A DNA stretch of 31,939 nucleotides from an uncultured Collinsella sp. GTDB lineage: Bacteria; Actinomycetota; Coriobacteriia; Coriobacteriales; Coriobacteriaceae. The notes under the pieces are model-generated. The model did no database searches. It saw nothing but the letters and a program-made list of their open reading frames with translations, and had not been told where the DNA came from. The first letter of the stretch is position 1. The number at the start of each line of letters is the position of its first letter. The translations under genes were made by a program, and so were the position numbers. Location: NCBI GenBank assembly GCA_902495945.1, contig CABUZD010000007.1:1-31939 (forward strand). The letters run 5' to 3'. This document shows, piece by piece, positions 7,589-15,038 of the stretch.

Positions 7589-8481
7589 CAGCCAAACCTC
7601 TTCTCATCAATCGCGTGCAACGCGTAAGGCAGCACCATCCAGGCAGCGTACACGACATAGCCCGGCCACGGCGCCGGCACCGAGAGCTGCGGATAAAACG
7701 AATACTGCGTCGTCGCGGTCCACGCCACTGCCACCGTAACCACGCCAAACAGCGCAAGTCCAACCAGCGCGGCAACATCGCCGTGCCCCAGCCGATACCG
7801 CGCATACGTCGTTCGACGCGTCGCGGCGCCCCACCCACGGGAGCGCATGGCGTCCGCGCGCTCCAGCGAATCTTCCATGCCCCAGCCCATCAACACACTC
7901 GATGCCCGCAAACGCGAACGCACGGGATCGGCCGGCGCGCGGCCCGGCACATCAATCGCATCCTGCACCGCCAGCACCGTGCGGCCGCGGCGCAAAAACT
8001 GCGGGATAAGCCGCATGCACATCGAGATCATGAGCGCAATCACCGGCGCGGCGTTACCCAAAAGCGCAAGCACCTTGTCGTATTCGAGCATCGATGCCGC
8101 GGCCTCAAACCACAGCACGCTCGCCACAAACAGTCCGCCCATGCACAGGCCATATACCATGCTCTCCAGATACACCGCGCGCACGCCGATGCGAAGCAGC
8201 TCCGTCGAACCCGAAGCGCTAAACAGCGGATTGACCAGCGCGATAATCAAAATCACCGGCAGCTGCCAGCGAAGTGCGCCAAGCGTGCGGGCAGCCCCAC
8301 GCGTCGCAAATCCATACGCCAGCCCGCCCGCAAGCGACAGCGCAATCAGCACCGGTTGCATCGAGAACATGGTGAGCCCCAGCGTCAGCACTATATAGAG
8401 TGCCGGCACAGCCGGATGCGACATCGAGAACGCCGCGACGGGCTCGCCGCCAAACTCCTCTTGTATGTTGTCCACGGGCAC
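7588..8481 (-). CDS. ecfT: ECF transporter transmembrane (T) component
   Basis: EcfT couples ATP hydrolysis by the A subunits to movement of the S component. The family core begins near HPAVPALYIVLTLG and has several membrane helices (LPVILIIALVNPLF, MSMRLIPQF-like CMRLIPQFL). It includes the cytoplasmic coupling helix MEDSLERADAMRSRGWG, whose SRG is a variant of the Ala-Arg-Gly motif that contacts the ATPases. The start is uncertain. I prefer GTG at 8481 because GAGGGG lies six bases upstream. The frame stays open to GTG 8646 and ATG 8619, but those extra residues are Arg/Leu-rich, unlike the family, and lack a ribosome site; ATG 8424 would still keep the core. The gene heads the operon, divergent from glmU. 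Confidence 0.85.
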   Translation of the reverse strand: MPVDNIQEEFGGEPVAAFSMSHPAVPALYIVLTLGLTMFSMQPVLIALSLAGGLAYGFATRGAARTLGALRWQLPVILIIALVNPLFSASGSTELLRIGVRAVYLESMVYGLCMGGLFVASVLWFEAAASMLEYDKVLALLGNAAPVIALMISMCMRLIPQFLRRGRTVLAVQDAIDVPGRAPADPVRSRLRASSVLMGWGMEDSLERADAMRSRGWGAATRRTTYARYRLGHGDVAALVGLALFGVVTVAVAWTATTQYSFYPQLSVPAPWPGYVVYAAWMVLPYALHAIDEKRFG

Positions 8482-8674
8482 CCCCGTCCCCTCGCTCAAA
8501 CGACAGCTCCGCAGCACCGCCAATGCCGCACGCAAGCAGCGCAAACGCCACGCCGGCGGCGCAAGCCTCAACCGCCGCAAACCAATCGCTACGCGCTCAA
8601 CATATGCCTGCGGTATCATATTGCGCCGTGTATCGTTTCCAAACACACGTCTCTATAACGTAACAGGAGATCAC

Positions 8675-10087
8675 ATGGACGCAACCGCAATTATCCTCGC
8701 CGCCGGCGAGGGCACCCGCATGAAGTCGAACCACTGCAAGGTTTCGCACAAGATCCTGGGCAAGCCCATGGTCCAGTGGATCGTCGACGCTACCATCAAG
8801 GCCGGCTGCAGCCGCGTCGTGGTCGTCATCGGCAGCCACGCCGACGAGATGCGCGCCCTTATCGACGGCGCCTACGCCAACAGCGCCACCAAGGTCGAGT
8901 GCGTCGAGCAGACCGAGCGCCTGGGCACCGGCCACGCCGTAAAGGTCGCGCTCGAGGCCTGCGGCATCACGCAAGGCCCGGTCGTCGTGCTCAACGGCGA
9001 CCTGCCGCTCATCACCGCCGACACCGTCGCCAAGTTCGCGCAGACCGTCGCTACCGGCGAGCTCGCCTGCACCGTCATGACCATGACCCCGCCCGACCCC
9101 TTCGGCTACGGCCGCATCAAGCTGGGTGCCGACGGCCAGATTGAGCGCATCATCGAGCAGAAGGACTGCACGCCCGAGCAGGCCGCCACGCTGCTCGAGT
9201 GCAACGCCGGCTGCTACGCCTTCGACGGCGCGCAGCTTGCCGCCCACATTAACGAGATCGGCAACGACAACGCGCAGTCCGAGTACTACCTGCCCGACAT
9301 GCTCGAAATCCTCAAGGGTCACGGCCAGGCAGTCTCCATCTTCCACTGCGACGACTACCGCGACGGCCTGGGCGTCAACAGCCGCATCCAGCTCGCGCAG
9401 CTCACCGCCATCGCGCGCGACCGCATCAACGAGCACTGGATGGCAGAAGGCGTCACGTTCATCGACCCCACGCAGGCCTGGATCGGTCCCGACGCCACCA
9501 TCGGCCGCGACACCGTCGTGTGGCCGCAGACGCATCTGATCGGTCACGTCACCGTGGGCGAGGAGTGCCAGCTCGGCCCCAACAGCCGCCTCACCGACAC
9601 CACCGTCGGCAGCGGCTGCATCATCGATGAGACCATCGCCATCGAGGCCGTCATCGAGAACGGCGTCGACTGCGGCCCGCGCGCCTACCTGCGCCCGGGC
9701 ACCCACATGCTCGACGGCTCCAAGGCCGGTACGCACGTGGAAATCAAGAAGTCCACGATCGGCGAGGGTTCCAAGGTGCCCCACCTGTCCTACATCGGCG
9801 ACACCACCATGGGCTCCGGCGTCAACGTAGGCGCGGGCTCTATCACCTGCAACTACGACGGCGTCCACAAGCACAAGACCGTCATCGGCAAGGATGCCTT
9901 CATCGGTTCTGACACCATGATGGTCGCGCCCGCCCAGATTGGCGACGGTGCGCTCGTGGCCGCCGGCTCCGTCATCACCGAGCCGGTCCCGGCCGACGCA
10001 CTCGGTCTGGGCCGCGCCCGTCAGGTAAATATTGAGGGCTGGGCCGCCGATTATCGCCGTCGTCTGCACGAGGACGACGAGGCATAA
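8675..10087 (+). CDS. glmU: Bifunctional GlmU: glucosamine-1-P acetyltransferase / UDP-GlcNAc pyrophosphorylase
   Basis: GlmU makes UDP-N-acetylglucosamine, the precursor of peptidoglycan and wall polymers. The N-terminal half is the uridyltransferase: LAAGEGTRMKS, ETDRLGT-like EQTERLGTGHA, NGDLPLI, PFGYGRI, ECNAGCYAF and NAQSEYYLPD. The C-terminal half is a left-handed beta-helix of hexapeptide repeats with LRPGTHM, KVPHLSYIGD, GAGSITCNYDG, KHKTVIG and PAQIGDGALVAAGSVI, the acetyltransferase active site. At 470 residues it is full length. The ATG at 8675 has ACAGGAG at 8663-8669; upstream in-frame codons run through the divergent ecfT start region and are not used. A terminator follows, so glmU and prs are at least partly separate units. 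Confidence 0.97.
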   Translation: MDATAIILAAGEGTRMKSNHCKVSHKILGKPMVQWIVDATIKAGCSRVVVVIGSHADEMRALIDGAYANSATKVECVEQTERLGTGHAVKVALEACGITQGPVVVLNGDLPLITADTVAKFAQTVATGELACTVMTMTPPDPFGYGRIKLGADGQIERIIEQKDCTPEQAATLLECNAGCYAFDGAQLAAHINEIGNDNAQSEYYLPDMLEILKGHGQAVSIFHCDDYRDGLGVNSRIQLAQLTAIARDRINEHWMAEGVTFIDPTQAWIGPDATIGRDTVVWPQTHLIGHVTVGEECQLGPNSRLTDTTVGSGCIIDETIAIEAVIENGVDCGPRAYLRPGTHMLDGSKAGTHVEIKKSTIGEGSKVPHLSYIGDTTMGSGVNVGAGSITCNYDGVHKHKTVIGKDAFIGSDTMMVAPAQIGDGALVAAGSVITEPVPADALGLGRARQVNIEGWAADYRRRLHEDDEA

Positions 10088-10102
10088 CGTTTCACCAAGC
10101 AC

Positions 10103-10137
10103 AAAAGGAGCTGTTCCATGGGGACGGCTCCTTTTTC
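10103..10137 (+). terminator. Intrinsic terminator of glmU
   Basis: The stem AAAAGGAGC / GCTCCTTTTT encloses a second pairing, GTTCC / GGGAC, and ends in a run of five T. It lies 16 bases after the glmU stop codon. Confidence 0.88.
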
Positions 10138-10227
10138 TATCGTGACCTGCGCGACCGGATGAGTGGTCGGTTCGTGTCCGTTGACGGTAAAGACGTTATC
10201 AAGACCCGATTAACCCCGCCGCACGGT

Positions 10228-10233
10228 TACAAT
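10228..10233 (+). promoter_or_regulatory. Possible -10 element for prs
   Basis: TACAAT lies 47 bases before the prs start codon, downstream of the glmU terminator, where a new promoter is needed. No convincing -35 hexamer is found at the right distance. Confidence 0.35.
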
Positions 10234-10279
10234 GCAAAAAGGCATCTATATGGCATTCGATGTATAAAGGAGAAGGGTA

Positions 10280-11266
10280 ATGCCGATTAATGATCCCGAG
10301 AAGTCGGAGAATATGCGCAAGTCCATCCGCGTGTATTCCGGTTCCTCCAACCGTCCCCTCGCTCAGAAGATCGCTGAGTACCTTGGGGTCGAGCTTTCGG
10401 GCCTTACGCTAAAGCAGTTCGCCAACGGTGAGATTTACGCCCGCTACGACGAGACCGTCCGCGGCGCCGACGTCTTCCTGATTCAGTCCGTGGCCGGCGG
10501 CAACGTCAACGACATGCTCATGGAGCTGCTCATCGCCACCGACGCTGCCAAGCGCGCATCCGCCCGCTCCATCACCGCCGTCATCACCCACTACGGCTAT
10601 GCCCGCCAGGACCGCAAGGCCGGCCCGCGCGAGCCCATCACCGCCCGCCTCGTCGCCAACCTGCTCGAGCGCGCCGGCGTCGACCGCATCATCACCCTCG
10701 ACCTGCACCAGGGTCAGATCCAGGGCTTCTTTGATATCCCGGTCAACCACCTGTCCGCACTGCCGCTGTTTGGCCAGTACTACAACGCCATGAACTTCGA
10801 CACCGACAACCTGGTTGTCGTCTCCCCCGACGTGGGCCGCGCCAAGGCCGCCAAGAAGCTGTCCGACATGCTCGGCTGCGACCTGGCCATCGCCCACAAG
10901 GGCCGTCCGCGCCACAACGCCGCCGAGGTCATGGGCATCATCGGTGACATCAAGGGCAAGACCTGCATCATCAACGACGACATGATCGACACCGCTGGCA
11001 CCCTGTGCGCCAACGTCAAGGAGCTCAAGGCTATGGGCGCTGGCGACATCTACGTCTGCGCCACCCACGGCATCTTCTCCGGTCCGGCCATCGAGCGTCT
11101 GAACGACGCCCCGATCGTCGAGTGCCTCGTCACCGACGCCATTCCCGTCGAGGTCGGCGGCAAGATCAAGACCATCTCGGTCGCCGAGGAGTTCGCTCAG
11201 GCCATCTCCGCCGTTTACCACGAGGAGCCCGTCTCCACGCTCGTCGGCGGCGACTTCGCGCTGTAG
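10280..11266 (+). CDS. prs: Ribose-phosphate pyrophosphokinase (PRPP synthetase)
   Basis: The enzyme transfers pyrophosphate from ATP to ribose 5-phosphate, giving PRPP for purine, pyrimidine, histidine and tryptophan synthesis. In 328 residues I see SGSSNRPLAQKIA at the N-terminus, FANGEIYARYDETVRG, the class I flexible loop YGYARQDRKAGPREPI, DLHQGQIQGFFDIPV with the metal-binding histidine, VVSPDVGRAKAAK, and the PRPP-binding signature INDDMIDTAGT. ATHGIFSGPA is the late conserved loop. The start at 10280 has AAAGGAG at 10266-10272; the first twelve residues extend beyond the usual start (MRKSIRVYSG), and an in-frame ATG exists there. PRPP made here is the substrate of PurF encoded further along in this window. 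Its 3' neighbour would normally be pth, but an island intervenes. Confidence 0.97.
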   Translation: MPINDPEKSENMRKSIRVYSGSSNRPLAQKIAEYLGVELSGLTLKQFANGEIYARYDETVRGADVFLIQSVAGGNVNDMLMELLIATDAAKRASARSITAVITHYGYARQDRKAGPREPITARLVANLLERAGVDRIITLDLHQGQIQGFFDIPVNHLSALPLFGQYYNAMNFDTDNLVVVSPDVGRAKAAKKLSDMLGCDLAIAHKGRPRHNAAEVMGIIGDIKGKTCIINDDMIDTAGTLCANVKELKAMGAGDIYVCATHGIFSGPAIERLNDAPIVECLVTDAIPVEVGGKIKTISVAEEFAQAISAVYHEEPVSTLVGGDFAL

Positions 11267-11299
11267 TCCAACGCGCATCGCATCATCTTTGATGCTTTT

Positions 11300-11334
11300 A
11301 AAGGGTCGGAAGCTCGCTTCCGACCCTTTTTCTA
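11300..11334 (+). terminator. Intrinsic terminator of prs
   Basis: A perfect 10-bp stem, GGGTCGGAAG / CTTCCGACCC, with a four-base CTCG loop, is preceded by AA and followed by TTTTT. It lies 33 bases after the prs stop codon and also marks the left border of the prs-pth island. Confidence 0.93.
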
Positions 11335-11351
11335 TCCCTCGCCAACCTTCC

Positions 11352-11555
11352 CTGGACAATTGGTTCAGATACGTATTTTTTAAAGCCCCAAAGGGCCGTT
11401 CGGAGCCTTCTGAGCTCCCCGGCGGATGCCATGCCGCCCAAAGCTCATCGTTTTCGAGTACAACCGCCGCATATTTACCCTCAAATCACCCTCGAAGGCC
11501 CTTAGAAACGCCTCGAATGCCCGTCGCCTTATACGTATCTGAACTAACTGTCCAG
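11352..11555. mobile_element. MITE-like element 1 with ~24-bp terminal inverted repeats
   Basis: The left end CTGGACAATTGGTTCAGATA (continuing to 11376) is the reverse complement, with two mismatches, of the right end at 11531-11555 (…TCTGAACTAACTGTCCAG). The inner edge of each repeat is the 8-bp palindrome ATACGTAT. A shorter inner inverted repeat (AAGGGCC 11391-11397 / GGCCCTT 11497-11503) would extend the fold-back. No open frame inside looks like a real gene, and no transposase is present. A target duplication is not obvious. The same terminal repeats bound a second element at 12878-13082, but the interiors are unrelated. Confidence 0.7.
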
Positions 11556-11717
11556 TAGCTATCGTCAACCTTCGCGGCAGAGCTCAATTTCCTGCAATCC
11601 CCTCAACCGATTCCACCGATTTCATAACACCCAGCCGTTCATGGCGCACAGCGCCCCGCTGAGCGAAAAGAACGGTATGGCGGTCGCATTCTGCCGCCAA
11701 CTTAGTACGTTATAGCT
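11556..11717. other. Intergenic gap before the interrupted gene
   Basis: These 162 bases separate element 1 from the interrupted gene. I see no ribosome site before the ATG at 11718 and only a weak TATAGC-like -10 immediately upstream, so the gene is either leaderless or not expressed. Nothing else is recognised. Confidence 0.4.
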
Positions 11718-12845
11718 ATGACGACCGTGATTTCACATTTCTCCGCCCTCCGCGCAATTCGTCGCGCACGACGGGCGTACTCTGCCCTACCCTGGGACTC
11801 CGTTGATAGTGAACAGCAAGCACAGGCCTTGGCTAGCTGCATTCCCAATAATGACGCGATAGACTTTGACGCACTTTCGATACTCGACGCCTGGAATGAA
11901 GATGATTCCGAACTACTCGATCTTCTCGTTTCAAACGAAGACAACAGACGCCCCGACAAGCGACTTCTTCAGCATATTCTCTCCGCTCCTCTTCCTGAAG
12001 GTGCAATTATGCACGTCGAGGCTGACATCTACGCAACGTCTCCTGCCATGACAGCCATGTTTTGTTCCAAAAATGAATCAGTCGCCAAAACCTTGATGCT
12101 CCTTATGGAGCTGCTCGGAACCTACTCCCTTCCTCCCGGGGCAACATACCCCATTGCCTATGACGACATCTGGCCCAAGGGCGATGACTACGAAGCGATG
12201 GACGACCTCGATTGCCGGGGCGACCAGTCGGCGACCGAACAGCAGAACGAAACCCGCTACGAACAGGCGCACTACAAATGCGAGCCCGCCACGACCATCG
12301 AAGATCTCGAGGCGGTCGCGCGCTTCGCCAAAAGTAGCTCATACACCTCGTTTCGCACGGCAGTCAAGCTTGCCCGACCCTGATCTGCATCCCCAGCCGA
12401 ATCCCTAATGTTAGCCGTTCTCGGAGCGCCCATGCGCTTTGGCGGATTCGGATGTTGCAGCCTGCCCATGGGAGGCCTGCTACTCAACTATCGAATCGAC
12501 TTCGACACTCTTGCGGTTAACATGTCCTCCGGCATCCCTTACGCCATCTGCGACCTATATTGCCCGGCCGCCGGAGTCGACAACGAATACAACGGAATTG
12601 GGCATGAGCTTCAAAACGCTCGCATCCACGATGGCAATCGAAATAATGGCCTCAAGGCAATGGGCATCCACGTCCTGGTTATCAATCGCGACCAAATGAA
12701 AGACCTTGTTGCACTCGAAGCCTTCGCCCAAACGATGCATCGACTCGCAGGAGTCCGATTCCGATATCGCATCAAGGGCTATCGCAAGCGTCAGGCCGCT
12801 TGGCTCAACGCTCTGCGGGCCGGAATCGGCCTTGCGCCGGTCTAA
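11718..12845 (+). pseudogene. Interrupted AbiEi/DUF559-like gene, split by an in-frame TGA
   Basis: Two segments in the same frame, 11718-12383 and 12408-12845, are separated by one TGA at 12381-12383 with no other stop between 11718 and 12845. Read through, they give one protein of about 375 residues. The N-terminal part (SHFSALRAIRRARR, then MHVEADIYATSPAMTA and LLGTYSLPPGA) resembles Coriobacteriia proteins related to AbiEi-type regulators. The C-terminal part (YAICDLYCPAAGVDNEYNG, then NNGLKAMGIHVLVINRDQM) resembles the DUF559/Vsr-like nuclease fold, in which EYDG-type acidic residues are usual; here EYNG is present. The residues just after the stop (SASPAESLMLAVLGAP) look like the normal domain junction. 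A CGA-to-TGA change would explain the break. There is no ribosome site at the start. The family link is from memory. Confidence 0.6.
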
Positions 12846-12877
12846 ACGGCGAATCACCCGTGCGCCGTCGAACAGGG

Positions 12878-13082
12878 CTGGACAGTTAGTTCAAATACGT
12901 ATAAATAGACACATTGAATTAGGCTGTTTTGCAGCTATCTCTATACCATTCGCCCTATTTGAAAGCGGGGTAGACTTCAAAACAGCGTCATATGGACTAA
13001 CTAAAGTTCCAAAACAACGTATCGGCATTGAATTGAGCAATTCGAGTCCTCAGAACTTATACGTATCTGAACTAACTGTCCA
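12878..13082. mobile_element. MITE-like element 2 with the same terminal inverted repeats
   Basis: The left end (CTGGACAGTTAGTTCAAATA, continuing to 12902) and the right end at 13059-13082 are inverted repeats with one mismatch over 24 bp. The right ends of elements 1 and 2 are identical over those 24 bp. The length of about 204 bp matches element 1, but the interior is different and AT-rich. It has its own fold-back (GCTGTTTTG 12923-12931 / CAAAACAGC 12978-12986). It sits 32 bases after the interrupted gene and 114 bases before pth. No coding capacity is evident. Confidence 0.7.
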
Positions 13083-13196
13083 CCTCGGATTTTGACGGCC
13101 GTCCAAACGCCCCCAAACAACCTCAATTGCCCTCCATTTGACAGCGGCAACAGGGTCGCTCACCATAGCAGGCGACAAATCAACGAAAGGATGAAC

Positions 13197-13826
13197 ATGG
13201 CAGCTGCACAGCCGCTTAAGATTCGCATGGTTGCCGGACTTGGCAACCCTGGCGATGAGTATGCCGAGACCCGCCACAACGCCGGTTTTAAGGCGATCGA
13301 CGAGCTGGCCCGTCAGGCCGGCGTCACGTACTGGAAAAACCAAGCAGGCGCCGAGGTCGCGCTCATCAACATCAACGATGCCGAGGAAGAGAACGGCAAG
13401 CGCCAGATTGTACTGGTCAAGCCGCAGTCGTACATGAACACCTCGGGCGGGCCCATCTCCAAGCTCTGCCGCGAGTACAAGATCAAGGCCGAGGAGCTGC
13501 TCGTCATCCACGACGAGCTCGATATTCCCGCCGGCGACGTGCGTGTTAAGGTGGGCGGAGGCCATGCCGGTCACAACGGCCTGCGCTCCATCATCGACAA
13601 GATGGGCAGCCGCGACTTTAGCCGTATCCGCACCGGCATCGGCAACCCTCCCGGCAAGATGGCCGTGGCAGACTACGTGCTCAAGCAGCTGCGCGCCCGC
13701 GAAGCCGAGGATTTCCAGGACACCTGCGCCCGCGCCGCAGATGTCGCCGGTCTGGCCATCGTCCACGGCGTAATCTACGCCCGCGATCACGTAAACGGCG
13801 CCGCTTCCGCCAACGGCAAGCACTAA
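13197..13826 (+). CDS. pth: Peptidyl-tRNA hydrolase
   Basis: Pth recycles peptidyl-tRNAs dropped by stalled ribosomes by cleaving the ester between peptide and tRNA. The 209 residues carry GLGNPGDEYAETRHNAGF with N17 and the catalytic H27, VKPQSYMNTSG, HDELDIPAGDVRVK with the catalytic aspartate, and GGGHAGHNGLRSI, which binds the tRNA backbone. The C-terminus VADYVLKQ is also typical. The start at 13197 has GAAAGGA at 13185-13191; an in-frame ATG at 13191 overlaps that site and is less likely. The gene belongs to the glmU-prs-pth neighbourhood common in Gram-positives, here split by the island. Its promoter must lie in element 2 or in the 114 bases after it. Confidence 0.96.
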   Translation: MAAAQPLKIRMVAGLGNPGDEYAETRHNAGFKAIDELARQAGVTYWKNQAGAEVALININDAEEENGKRQIVLVKPQSYMNTSGGPISKLCREYKIKAEELLVIHDELDIPAGDVRVKVGGGHAGHNGLRSIIDKMGSRDFSRIRTGIGNPPGKMAVADYVLKQLRAREAEDFQDTCARAADVAGLAIVHGVIYARDHVNGAASANGKH

Positions 13827-13828
13827 AA

Positions 13829-13864
13829 CCTACCATTTAGAGATGTTTATTTTGGCAGGTTTCA
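13829..13864 (-). repeat. AAAACCTRCC repeat, copy A (reverse orientation)
   Basis: Read on the minus strand, it begins GAAACCTGCCAAAATAAAC and ends AAATGGTAGGTTTT. The same unit recurs at 13987-14023 and 26581-26622. Its part GTTTATTTTGGCAGGTTT (13846-13863) is an exact inverted copy of 13988-14005. It starts three bases after the pth stop codon. Confidence 0.7.
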
Positions 13865-13930
13865 TCTGCGGAAACGCCGCGGCGGCTGCGTCGCAATAAA
13901 CCCTGTGCCGCTATACATATGCAACGCTCC

Positions 13931-13975
13931 AAAGGGGGCCGGCCTCACCGAAGCGCGAGGCCGGCCCCCTTTGCC
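13931..13975 (+). terminator. Strong hairpin after pth
   Basis: AAAGGGGGCCGGCCTC (13931-13946) pairs perfectly over 16 bp with 13957-13972, closed by a ten-base loop and ending in TTT. The T-run is short, but position and stability suggest the terminator of pth. It lies between two inverted copies of the AAAACCTRCC repeat. Confidence 0.7.
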
Positions 13976-13986
13976 GTTTTGCCTGA

Positions 13987-14023
13987 TAAAACCTGCCAAA
14001 ATAAACCTCTCCCCCTTTGGCAG
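13987..14023 (+). repeat. AAAACCTRCC repeat, copy B
   Basis: It starts AAAACCTGCCAAAATAAACC and ends TTTGGCAGGT, giving a near-palindrome with short arms. It is in inverted orientation to copy A 124 bases away; 18 bp match exactly. Confidence 0.7.
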
Positions 14024-14087
14024 GTCGAAGTGGATAAACCCTGCTCCCAACCGCCGAAGACACACGTAAGTGACATGTCCATGAGGG

Positions 14088-14093
14088 TATAAT
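14088..14093 (+). promoter_or_regulatory. -10 element of the nfnAB promoter
   Basis: A perfect TATAAT lies 105 bases before the nfnA start codon. No good -35 is present at 17 bases; GTGACA at 14070-14075 is too close. This predicts a leader of about 100 bases. Confidence 0.5.
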
Positions 14094-14098
14094 TTGCA

Positions 14099-14137
14099 CC
14101 GTATGTCTGCACAACGCCTGTGCGCGTACGGTTTTAT
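14099..14137 (+). other. Hairpin in the 5' leader of nfnAB, attenuator-like
   Basis: CCGTA (14099-14103) pairs with TACGG (14127-14131), and inside it GCACA pairs with TGTGC. TTTTATT follows the stem, as in a weak terminator, and begins right at the expected transcription start. A second small stem, CCGTGgagGCACGG, follows near 14156-14169. No known riboswitch class is recognised. Confidence 0.4.
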
Positions 14138-14198
14138 TCGGGCTACCGTCCATTTCCGTGGAGGCACGGTTCGGCGGCCCTAACAAGAGAGGGGTTCT

Positions 14199-15038
14199 AT
14201 GTATAAGATCCTGGAGAAGACGCAGTTCTCGGAGAAGGTGTTCAAGTTCCGCATCGAGGCGCCCGCAATCGCCAAGCATGCGCACGCTGGACAGTTCCTC
14301 ATGGTCCGCGCCAACGAGACGGGCGAGCGCGTCCCGTTTACCCTGGCCGGCTGGAACGGTGACGAGGGCTGGGTCGAGTTCATCTTCATGGTGATCGGCA
14401 AGACCACCGAGATGCTGTCCACTTACGAAGCCGGCGAGTCGCTGCGCGACGTCGTGGGCCCGCTGGGCGTTCCCACCGAGATGGCCGAGGGCCCCTGCGC
14501 TGTCATTGGCGGCGGCGTCGGCCTGGCAATTGCCTTCCCGGTCGCCAAGCACCTGGTCGAGACCGGCCACGAGGTGCACGCCATCATGGGCGCCCGCACC
14601 AAGGACCTCCTGCTCATGGAGGACCAGTTCCGCGAGCTCCTCGACGAGGACCACATCCATATCACCACTGATGACGGTTCTTACGGCGAGCAGGGCGTTG
14701 TCACCGCTCCGCTGGAGCGCCTGTTGCAGGACAAGGCCGTGAGCCAGGTCTTCTGCGTCGGCCCTGTTCCGATGATGAAGTTCTCGACCCTCACCGCCCA
14801 GAAGTACGACACCCCCATCACCGCGTCGCTCAACCCCATCATGGTTGACGGCACCGGTATGTGCGGCTGCTGCCGCGTCGAGGTGGGCGGCGTGACCAAG
14901 TTCGCTTGCGTCGACGGCCCCGACTTCGATGCCACCCTGGTCGACTGGGATGACCTTCGTGCCCGCCAGGCCGCTTATCGTTCCGAAGAGGGCGCGTCCC
15001 TCAAGGCCTATGAGGAAAAGAGCTGCGCATGCCACTAG
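14199..15038 (+). CDS. nfnA: NADH-dependent ferredoxin:NADP oxidoreductase small subunit (sulfide dehydrogenase-like, FAD/2Fe-2S)
   Basis: The 279-residue protein belongs to the PyrK/SudB group of FAD- and NAD-binding subunits. RVPFTLAGW is the flavin site, GPCAVIGGGVGLAIAFP the NAD-binding loop, and C222, C224, C225 and C237 form the 2Fe-2S site (DGTGMCGCCRVEVGG, then FACVDGPDFD). With the downstream partner it is expected to form the electron-bifurcating NfnAB complex, which couples ferredoxin and NADH to NADP. Alternatively it could serve as the partner of a glutamate-synthase-like enzyme. The start at 14199 has AGAGAGGGG upstream. It overlaps the next gene by ten bases. A perfect TATAAT and a structured leader lie upstream. 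Confidence 0.9.
   Translation: MYKILEKTQFSEKVFKFRIEAPAIAKHAHAGQFLMVRANETGERVPFTLAGWNGDEGWVEFIFMVIGKTTEMLSTYEAGESLRDVVGPLGVPTEMAEGPCAVIGGGVGLAIAFPVAKHLVETGHEVHAIMGARTKDLLLMEDQFRELLDEDHIHITTDDGSYGEQGVVTAPLERLLQDKAVSQVFCVGPVPMMKFSTLTAQKYDTPITASLNPIMVDGTGMCGCCRVEVGGVTKFACVDGPDFDATLVDWDDLRARQAAYRSEEGASLKAYEEKSCACH

Noticed and set aside
8219..8551. Alternative minus frame in the ecfT 5' region with a hydrophobic start
   Set aside because: Most of it is a shadow of ecfT. The first part looks protein-like, but there is no start signal and no family match.
8597..10102. A long open frame on the minus strand opposite glmU (about 500 codons)
   Set aside because: It is an antisense shadow of the GC-rich glmU gene, Asp/Gly/Val-biased, with no motif or ribosome site. 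Similar shadows opposite folP-folK, prs, nfnB and purF were left out for the same reason.
12381..12383. Selenocysteine recoding of the TGA
   Set aside because: No SECIS-like hairpin directly follows, and the family has no redox cysteine there.
11352..13082. Insertion sequence or composite transposon
   Set aside because: No transposase or integrase frame exists within or beside the repeats, and no target duplication is apparent, so only MITE-like elements are called.
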